11,116 nucleotides of DNA from Clostridiales bacterium (GTDB lineage: Bacteria; Bacillota; Clostridia; Monoglobales; Firm-18), in the NCBI GenBank assembly GCA_031255355.1, contig JAIRSR010000068.1, positions 1 to 11,116 on the forward strand, written 5' to 3'. The notes beneath the pieces were generated by a model. It ran no database searches. It was not told the origin of the DNA and was given only the letters and a program-made list of their open reading frames with translations. The position numbers and the translations under genes are program-made. Positions within the stretch are counted from its first letter, which is position 1. Every line of letters begins with the position of its first letter. This document shows, in pieces, positions 6,282 through 11,116 of this stretch.

Positions 6282-6653
6282 TCACTTTTTGCCGTCCCGC
6301 TTTTGCGAACAGACCACAATGCCACGCGCCGCGCCGTCACCCGGCGAAACTTCACGGATTTTGCGGTGCCGCGCCGTCCCCGCCGCGTCTTGTATGCCGC
6401 GTCCCCCCGCCGCGCACGGAAAGGCAAAGCCCTTGTCGCCGCCCTCCCCGGTTTGGCGGTCTTTCGGCAGCGAAAGGCAGTATTCCTGCCCTCCCCCGCT
6501 GAACAGCGAAGCGTCCCCGCCCTCCCCCGCGCCGTCAAACGCGACGGTATCGGCATAGCAAAAAAGCACTGCCGAAAATATAAAACAAACAGTGAAAAAT
6601 AAACACAAAACCCGACCCGCCCGGGTGTTAAACAAATCTACCGTTCTTTTCAT
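6282..6653 (-). CDS. Putative small exported protein upstream of secDF, unrecognised
   Basis: This ORF of 123 aa matches no family I know. It starts MKRTVDLFNTRAGR, with a basic N-region, followed by a 20-residue hydrophobic stretch (about 15-34) ending CYA-DT. That is a good signal peptide or membrane anchor. The rest is Gly-rich and low in hydrophobicity, with several Cys and a basic C-terminus (SQKRDGKK). The start at 6653 has GGCGGTGA 8 nt upstream; ATG 6671 (six residues longer) has no RBS, and any earlier start would lie inside the promoter at 6714-6742. G/C-ending codons resemble the neighbouring genes. It lies 118 nt before secD with no terminator between. Alternatives are a decayed gene or a translated leader controlling secDF. 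Confidence 0.45.
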   Translation of the reverse strand: MKRTVDLFNTRAGRVLCLFFTVCFIFSAVLFCYADTVAFDGAGEGGDASLFSGGGQEYCLSLPKDRQTGEGGDKGFAFPCAAGGRGIQDAAGTARHRKIREVSPGDGAARGIVVCSQKRDGKK

Positions 6654-6713
6654 TCCGCGCTTCACCGCCATGTAACTGTCATAAAATAAGCCGCTCAAAA
6701 CGGCGATAGTATG

Positions 6714-6742
6714 AGTATATAACAAATTGATATATATGTCAA
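6714..6742 (-). promoter_or_regulatory. Sigma-A-type promoter of the secDF unit
   Basis: On the minus strand a perfect -35 TTGACA (plus 6737-6742) is followed by exactly 17 nt and a -10 TATACT (6714-6719). Transcription would start near 6707 and read the small ORF, secD, secF and the membrane-protein gene. It is the best vegetative promoter in the window and fits the housekeeping role of SecDF. The -35 lies in a near-palindrome (6727-6742), so an operator is possible. Confidence 0.75.
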
Positions 6743-6828
6743 GAAAAATCCGTACTATTTCACAGGCTTGTATAATATAATTTCAATATAATGCGGCAAG
6801 CAAATTTAACGAAAGGCTGGCTTTACCA

Positions 6829-7824
6829 ATGAAACGGTTATTATTGACGTATTTAGGCTGTATGGCGGTCATATTCATTCTGCCCGCCGCGCTTGCGGCA
6901 ATTTCCTCGGGGGACGGCGTACGGTTGCCCGCGCCTCCGTCGGAGGGCGGGACGCTCCCCACGGAACTCAACGTTTACTTCAGCGACGAGGGTCAAACGC
7001 GGGCAATCGGGATCGAGGAATACGTCAAAGGCGTACTTCCTGCGGAAATGCCCGCCCTGTTCGCGCCCGAAGCGCAAAAGGCGCAAGCCGTCGCCGCGCG
7101 TACCTATGTATACCACAAATATCTGAATTACGTCAAAGACCCCGCCGCCGCGTCCCCCGCGCACCCCGACGCGGCGGTCTGCACCGACCCCGCCCACTGC
7201 AACGCCTACTATTCCGAACAGCAGTTGATACAGCGGCACGGGCAAAAATGGGCGGAGGAGTACCTTGCCAAAATCAGAAGTTACGCGGACGACACCGCCG
7301 GTGAAATCTTGGTATACGACGACGAGCCGATTTTGGCGGTGTTCCACGCCGCAAGCGCGGGCGGCGCGACGGAGGCAAGCGGCGACGTATGGGCGCGGGA
7401 TTTGCCGTACCTCGTCAGCGTAAAAAGCGCGGGGGAGGAGGCAAAGGCGGGCTTTGTTTCCGCCGTATCCGTTTCGCGGCAGGAGTTCACCGCGAAAATC
7501 AAGGAAAGTTTCCCCAACGCGGAATTTTCGGAAAATTCCGGCGCGTGGATCGGGGAACGCACCCGCACACAGGCGAACCACATAGATACCATAACGGTTG
7601 GCGGCGCGGAAATCAAAGGTACCCAAATTCGCGCCATGTTCGGCTTGAAATCCACTTATTTTGACATTGCGGTTGACGAAAAAAACGTCACCTTTACCGT
7701 GCAGGGCGCGGGACACGGTGTCGGCATGAGCCAATACGGTGCGAATCATATGGCGGAAAACGGCGCGGACTACAAGCAAATTCTTGAAAATTATTACAGC
7801 GGAGCAAAGATAGTGAAGTATTAA
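6829..7824 (+). CDS. spoIID: Stage II sporulation protein D (SpoIID), lytic transglycosylase
   Basis: This is a 331-aa SpoIID/LytB-domain protein. SpoIID cleaves glycan strands after SpoIIP removes stem peptides, driving membrane migration during engulfment from the mother cell. A single N-terminal anchor (about 4-25) precedes the catalytic domain. The likely catalytic residue is Glu73 in VLPAEMP. His112, Cys118, His123 and Cys124 have the spacing of the zinc-binding set known from clostridial SpoIID. The C-terminal hallmark GHGVGMSQYGA is at 295-305. The start ATG has only a distant AAAGG upstream; AT-rich DNA at 6743-6800 should hold the promoter (sigma E in Bacillus), but I found no clean match. 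It is divergent from the secDF unit and followed by its own terminator. The spoIIQ gene often found near it is not here. Confidence 0.95.
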   Translation: MKRLLLTYLGCMAVIFILPAALAAISSGDGVRLPAPPSEGGTLPTELNVYFSDEGQTRAIGIEEYVKGVLPAEMPALFAPEAQKAQAVAARTYVYHKYLNYVKDPAAASPAHPDAAVCTDPAHCNAYYSEQQLIQRHGQKWAEEYLAKIRSYADDTAGEILVYDDEPILAVFHAASAGGATEASGDVWARDLPYLVSVKSAGEEAKAGFVSAVSVSRQEFTAKIKESFPNAEFSENSGAWIGERTRTQANHIDTITVGGAEIKGTQIRAMFGLKSTYFDIAVDEKNVTFTVQGAGHGVGMSQYGANHMAENGADYKQILENYYSGAKIVKY

Positions 7825-7848
7825 ATTAAGCCGATAACATAACAAGAA

Positions 7849-7878
7849 AGCACCCGCGTTATATTGCGGGCGCTTTTT
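7849..7878 (+). terminator. Intrinsic terminator after spoIID
   Basis: The stem AGC-A-CCCGC (7849-7857) pairs with GCGGG-C-GCT (7866-7874) with one mismatch and is followed by TTTTT. It starts 25 nt after the spoIID stop codon. Confidence 0.8.
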
Positions 7879-7917
7879 GTTACGTACAGAAAATTACTGA
7901 ATTTTCTGTACGGTAAC
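7879..7917. repeat. 39-nt near-perfect inverted repeat
   Basis: GTTAC-GTACAGAAAATT (7879-7895) and its complement at 7900-7917 form a 17-bp stem with a single bulged base and a 4-nt ACTG loop. It begins at the base after the T-run of the spoIID terminator. It is followed by no T-run in either direction, so a terminator role is unlikely. It could be a palindromic repeat unit or the remains of a mobile-element end. Confidence 0.65.
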
Positions 7918-7927
7918 TCATCGAGTT

Positions 7928-8019
7928 CATACCTTGGCAAAGGTTTGCGGTTAAGTACCAAAAGGCATCCTATACCTCTGACTTAATTTTCGCTTGCGCC
8001 GCCAACCGCGCAAGGTATG
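7928..8019. repeat. Left copy of the ppdK 3' end repeat, bounded by 9-bp inverted repeats
   Basis: CATACCTTG (7928-7936) and CAAGGTATG (8011-8019) bracket this block. Within it, 7928-7950 matches 9088-9110 at 20 of 23 positions, and 7971-8011 matches the end of ppdK (9175-9218) almost exactly. The 12-bp terminator stem present in the right copy is missing here. The block is thus a degenerate direct repeat of the ppdK terminal region. With the right copy it brackets the HTH/pentapeptide gene. Confidence 0.8.
7970..8011 (-). pseudogene. Remnant of a ppdK 3' end (13 codons plus stop)
   Basis: Read on the minus strand this gives ARLAAQAKIKSEV and then TAG. The intact ppdK ends ARLAAAQAKIKSEV and then TAA. 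The differences are one Ala codon lost in frame, one synonymous change (ATC to ATT) and a different stop codon. That pattern suggests the fragment was once a functional gene end rather than random drift. There is no upstream coding sequence attached. It is a fragment without function of its own unless it serves as an attachment site. Confidence 0.75.
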
Positions 8020-8096
8020 GAGTGATAGCATCATGCCCGCAACGATCAATTACAACGGTTGGTAGCGTAATCCTACTGTTGGTTTCAGAATTTGCA

Positions 8097-8125
8097 TTGT
8101 TTTTCTACGCGTTCCATGCTAAAAT
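8097..8125 (+). promoter_or_regulatory. Probable promoter of the HTH/pentapeptide gene
   Basis: TTGTTT (8097-8102), a 17-nt spacer and TAAAAT (8120-8125) give a moderate sigma-A-like promoter 40 nt before the start codon. The stretch 8020-8096 holds nothing I recognise. Confidence 0.45.
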
Positions 8126-8164
8126 AATGTCATACAAAACAAAACGAAAGCGAGGAATAACGCT

Positions 8165-9064
8165 ATGATGTTAAGCGCAGCAACAATAGGCGATAAAATC
8201 ACGGTCGCGCGAAAGATGAAAAACCTCTCTCAGTCCCAACTTGCGCAAATGCTGTCTGTCAGTTCACAGGCGGTAGGAAAATGGGAGCGCGGGGAGTCCA
8301 TGCCGGACATCATCACTTTCAACCGCCTTGCCGAATCGCTTGGCACAGACCTCAACTATTTTTCGGAATCGTATCGCCCCGCGCCGGGTTCCGCACAGCC
8401 TGAAGCCGTCTTGGAAAACGATTTTGAAAAAGAAGCGGAAATGAAAAAACCCGGTTGGAATATGTCGGCAAGCATTTGGAAAGACGCGGATTTTTCGGGA
8501 CTGAAAAACCTGTATGAGCGGTTTGGCAAAGCAAATATCAACAACTGCCTTTTTGTGGGTTCGGAACTATCAGGTATCACATTTAAGGGAAACAACATCA
8601 CCGACAGCGATTTTTCAAGGTCGGTAATGCGCGGAAGCCGCGTATCACATTCGCACATGGCAAAGAACATTTTTGCTATGTGTGATTTAGGTAAATCCGT
8701 ATTTCAATACAGCAGTATCGAGGACTGTGATTTTACCGGCGCGAATGTAACCGGCGCGGCTTTCAAAGCAAGCGAAATCAAAAAATGCAAGGTAGGCGAG
8801 GTCGTTTGGAATCACATCACTTTCAGCGGAACAGGGTTTGCGGAACTGGTGATCGAGGGGGAGGTAACGGACTGCTCTTTTGAAAACTGCAAGTATTCCA
8901 AAACGGAGTTTCGGAATGTTACTTTCCGCAATACCTTTTTCAAAAACGGCAACATGAAAAAGATTGCATTTACCAACTGCAAAGCCGACAATCTAACCTA
9001 CGCTTTTTTGAAAAACGGCAAGGCAAATATGAGCGGTATCGAATTACTCGAAGGGGGGCTTTGA
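8165..9064 (+). CDS. XRE-family HTH regulator fused to a pentapeptide-repeat-like region
   Basis: This is a 299-aa two-part protein. Residues 8-66 are a Cro/C1-type helix-turn-helix (LSQSQLAQMLSVSSQAVGKW at 21-40), expected to bind DNA. After a charged linker (67-105), residues 106-288 show quasi-five-residue periodicity with recurrent [A/S/T/C]-x-F-x-x units such as CDFTGANVTGAAF. This is typical of a right-handed pentapeptide beta-helix, a fold that in some proteins mimics DNA. GCGAGGA lies 8 nt before ATG 8165; ATG 8168 is an alternative. The gene is visibly more A/T-rich than its neighbours and is bracketed by a duplicated ppdK end, suggesting acquisition by transfer. It has no operon partner. 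The target and signal are unknown, and the domain fusion itself is known in Firmicutes. Confidence 0.85.
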   Translation: MMLSAATIGDKITVARKMKNLSQSQLAQMLSVSSQAVGKWERGESMPDIITFNRLAESLGTDLNYFSESYRPAPGSAQPEAVLENDFEKEAEMKKPGWNMSASIWKDADFSGLKNLYERFGKANINNCLFVGSELSGITFKGNNITDSDFSRSVMRGSRVSHSHMAKNIFAMCDLGKSVFQYSSIEDCDFTGANVTGAAFKASEIKKCKVGEVVWNHITFSGTGFAELVIEGEVTDCSFENCKYSKTEFRNVTFRNTFFKNGNMKKIAFTNCKADNLTYAFLKNGKANMSGIELLEGGL

Positions 9065-9087
9065 TTATAGCAAACATAACAGCAAAC

Positions 9088-9218
9088 ATATCTTAACAAA
9101 GGTTTGCGGGGTTTGCGGCTAAGTACCCAAAAGCGTCCACATTACTGTGGACGCTTTCATGTATGCTATATAATTATACCTCTGACTTGATTTTCGCTTG
9201 CGCCGCCGCCAACCGCGC
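9088..9218. repeat. Right copy of the ppdK 3' end repeat
   Basis: This copy contains the true ppdK end (9174-9218), the terminator hairpin and upstream DNA homologous to 7928-7950. It also has GGTTTGCGG twice in tandem (9101-9109 and 9110-9118), where the left copy has it once. It is in direct orientation relative to 7928-8011, about 1.1 kb away. Confidence 0.8.
9130..9157. terminator. Bidirectional terminator between the HTH gene and ppdK
   Basis: AAAGCGTCCACA (9130-9141) and TGTGGACGCTTT (9146-9157) form a perfect 12-bp stem with a TTAC loop, A/T-flanked on both sides. It lies between two convergent genes and can end both. It is absent from the left repeat copy. Confidence 0.85.
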
Positions 9219-11116
9219 GATTGGCACACGGTACGGTGAGCAGGACACATATTGCAGCCCGATTCTGTGGCAAAATTCGATTGACGACGGGTCGCCGCCA
9301 TGCTCCCCGCAAATGCCCAACTTGATGCCCGGGCGCGTCTTTCTGCCCAACGCGACGGCGGTTTCCATCAACCTGCCGACCCCCGCTTGGTCCAGCCGCG
9401 CGAACGGGTCTGCCTCGAAAATTTTCTTTTCGTAGTAGGAATCCAAGAATTTCCCCGCGTCGTCACGCGAAAAACCGTAGGTCATCTGTGTCAAATCATT
9501 GGTACCGAAAGAGAAAAACTCCGCTTCCTCCGCGATTTTATCCGCTGTTACCGCCGCGCGCGGCACCTCGATCATGGTACCCACAAGGTAGGTCATGTCG
9601 ATCCCCGCCGCGCTGATGACTTCCTCGGCGGTCGCGGTAACGACGCGTTTCACGTACTGCAATTCCTTAATTTCGCCCACCAGAGGAATCATAATTTCCG
9701 GCGTGATGGTAATGCCGCTCTTGGTCACATTGATTGCCGCTTCGACAATCGCCCGCGCCTGCATTGCCGCGATTTCCGGGTATGTAACCGCCAGACGGCA
9801 GCCGCGATGCCCCAGCATGGGGTTAAACTCGTGCAAACTTTCAATCGTTTCTTTCAGTTCCTCAAAGGAAATGCCCATTTCAAGGGACAACGCCTTAATA
9901 TCCTCCGCCGCCGTCGGCAAAAATTCATGCAAAGGCGGGTCCAAAAGACGGATAGTGACGGGAAGTCCGTTCATCGCCTTGAACAGCCCCTCAAAATCCC
10001 CTCTTTGTATCGGAAGCAGTTTCTGCAACGCCTTTTTGCGCTGTTCTACCGTTTTCGCCACAATCATCTCGCGGACGACCGGAAGGCGATCCTCCTCAAA
10101 GAACATATGCTCTGTACGGCAAAGCCCGATTCCCTCCGCGCCGAAGCCGACCGCCGCCGCCGCGTCGCGGGGAATATCCGCGTTCGCGCGGACTTTAAGC
10201 GTACGAATCTCGTCCGCCCAACTCATAAACTTAGCGAAATCCCCTGTCAGTTGCGCCTCCATGGTCTTTACACTGCCCTCATACACGTTCCCGGTACTGC
10301 CGTCGATAGAAATATAACTGCCCTCGGGGAACTTTTTATCGCCGACGGTGAAGTATTTTTCGTCCTCATTCACCTTAATATCCCCGCAACCCGCGACACA
10401 GCAGCGACCCATACCCCGCGCGACCACCGCCGCGTGAGAGGTCATGCCGCCCCGCGCGGTCAAAATCCCGCTTGCGGCGTCCATACCCTCGATGTCCTCG
10501 GGTGAAGTTTCCAGACGTACCAAAATAACACTTTCGCCGCTTGCCGCCGCCTTGACAGCCGCGTCTGCGGTGAAGTACACGCGCCCGGAACCCGCCCCGG
10601 GCGACGCGGCAAGCCCTGTGGCAAGCACCGTTGCCGCTTTGAGCGCGTCCGCGCTGAACATCGGGTGCAGCAGCGCGTCCAACTGCTTAGGGTCTACATT
10701 CATCAACGCCTGTTTTTTATCGATCATGCCCTCTTCCACCAAGTCTACGGCGATTTTGATTGCCGCCTGCGCGGTTCGCTTGCCGTTCCTCGTCTGTAGC
10801 ATGTACAACTTTTTATTTTCAATGGTAAATTCCATATCCTGCATATCGCGGTAGTGCGTTTCAAGTTTCCCCGCAATGTCAGTGAATTTGTCGTAAACCT
10901 CCGGCATAACGTCTTTCAGCCGTGAGATTTTATGCGGCGTTCTGATCCCCGCGACAACGTCCTCCCCTTGCGCGTTCATGAGGAACTCGCCGTACAGCAC
11001 CTTTTCGCCCGTCGAGGGATCGCGCGTAAACGCGACGCCCGTACCGCTGTCGTCGCCGGTGTTGCCGAATACCATTGCTTGGACGTTCACCGCCGTCCCC
11101 CAATCGGAGGGAATGT
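9174..11116 (-). CDS. ppdK: Pyruvate, phosphate dikinase (5' part beyond the window)
   Basis: About 646 residues of a roughly 880-residue enzyme are present; the N-terminal ATP-grasp part runs off the right edge, and the frame is open to base 11116. PPDK interconverts pyruvate + ATP + phosphate with PEP + AMP + PPi and often serves PPi-dependent glycolysis or gluconeogenesis in anaerobes. Visible in order are the end of the nucleotide-binding domain (FTRDPSTGEK, MQDMEFTIENKKLYMLQTR), the swivelling domain with phosphorylated His in GGMTSHAAVVARGMG (His codon at 10434-10436), and the TIM-barrel PEP/pyruvate domain. That domain has CRTEHMFF, the LGHRGCR motif, SFGTNDLTQM and the catalytic Cys in CGEHGGDP near the C-terminus. 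All expected residues are intact. PEP synthase and enzyme I of the PTS are related but lack this combination. Confidence 0.96.
   Translation of the reverse strand, partial: IPSDWGTAVNVQAMVFGNTGDDSGTGVAFTRDPSTGEKVLYGEFLMNAQGEDVVAGIRTPHKISRLKDVMPEVYDKFTDIAGKLETHYRDMQDMEFTIENKKLYMLQTRNGKRTAQAAIKIAVDLVEEGMIDKKQALMNVDPKQLDALLHPMFSADALKAATVLATGLAASPGAGSGRVYFTADAAVKAAASGESVILVRLETSPEDIEGMDAASGILTARGGMTSHAAVVARGMGRCCVAGCGDIKVNEDEKYFTVGDKKFPEGSYISIDGSTGNVYEGSVKTMEAQLTGDFAKFMSWADEIRTLKVRANADIPRDAAAAVGFGAEGIGLCRTEHMFFEEDRLPVVREMIVAKTVEQRKKALQKLLPIQRGDFEGLFKAMNGLPVTIRLLDPPLHEFLPTAAEDIKALSLEMGISFEELKETIESLHEFNPMLGHRGCRLAVTYPEIAAMQARAIVEAAINVTKSGITITPEIMIPLVGEIKELQYVKRVVTATAEEVISAAGIDMTYLVGTMIEVPRAAVTADKIAEEAEFFSFGTNDLTQMTYGFSRDDAGKFLDSYYEKKIFEADPFARLDQAGVGRLMETAVALGRKTRPGIKLGICGEHGGDPSSIEFCHRIGLQYVSCSPYRVPIARLAAAQAKIKSEV

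Noticed and set aside
6275..6556. A frameshifted known gene in the 6282-6653 region, using the other minus frame
   Set aside because: The alternative frame is a run of Arg-rich shadow sequence and neither frame joins into a family I recognise; kept as a single low-confidence ORF.
6853..7845. 330-codon minus-strand frame opposite spoIID
   Set aside because: The plus strand encodes a full SpoIID with all its motifs; the antisense product is basic low-complexity sequence with no start signal.
9300..10505. Long plus-strand open frame of 401 codons opposite ppdK
   Set aside because: It is antisense to an intact, highly conserved enzyme, is rich in Arg, His and Pro as expected for a shadow frame in GC-rich DNA, and has no ribosome binding site.

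Overview
The window comes from an endospore-forming Firmicute, most likely a member of the Clostridia with fairly GC-rich DNA. The evidence is the gene content: the spoIIA operon (spoIIAA-spoIIAB-sigF), spoVAC, bofA, cwlD and spoIID, with separate secD and secF genes and a pyruvate phosphate dikinase. Assignment below class level is not possible from the sequence alone. Coding is dense and mostly on the minus strand. There are no tRNA or rRNA genes, CRISPR arrays, transposases or integrases.

Layout on the minus strand, read right to left from about 6.74 kb. A strong sigma-A-type promoter (6714-6742) drives an unrecognised small exported ORF, then secD and secF (overlapping by 4 nt), then an unknown multi-pass membrane protein. 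A hairpin with a U-tract follows, and its 3' arm is also the ribosome binding site of cwlD. A second intrinsic terminator is built into the last codons of cwlD. Next comes a 180-bp spacer holding a 58-nt imperfect palindrome, then spoIIAA-spoIIAB-sigF, spoVAC and bofA.

On the plus strand, spoIID diverges from the secDF unit. It is followed by a terminator, a 39-nt inverted repeat, and a 13-codon remnant of the 3' end of ppdK. Then comes an A/T-richer gene encoding an XRE-type helix-turn-helix fused to a pentapeptide-repeat-like region. It converges on the 3' end of the real ppdK, which runs off the right edge.

How the genes work together: SpoIIAA, SpoIIAB and SigF form the partner-switching module that starts forespore transcription. 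SpoVAC (dipicolinate transport), BofA (control of pro-sigma-K processing), SpoIID (engulfment peptidoglycan lysis) and CwlD (cortex muramic lactam formation) act later. SecDF is a housekeeping secretion motor embedded among them.

Points most worth a second look: (1) the duplicated ppdK 3' end on both sides of the HTH/pentapeptide gene, which looks like the scar of an insertion at a gene 3' end; (2) the small signal-peptide ORF immediately before secDF, in the position of a secretion-monitor leader; (3) hairpins at the translation starts of three late sporulation genes (cwlD, bofA, spoVAC); (4) the palindromic, possibly MITE-derived element upstream of spoIIAA.
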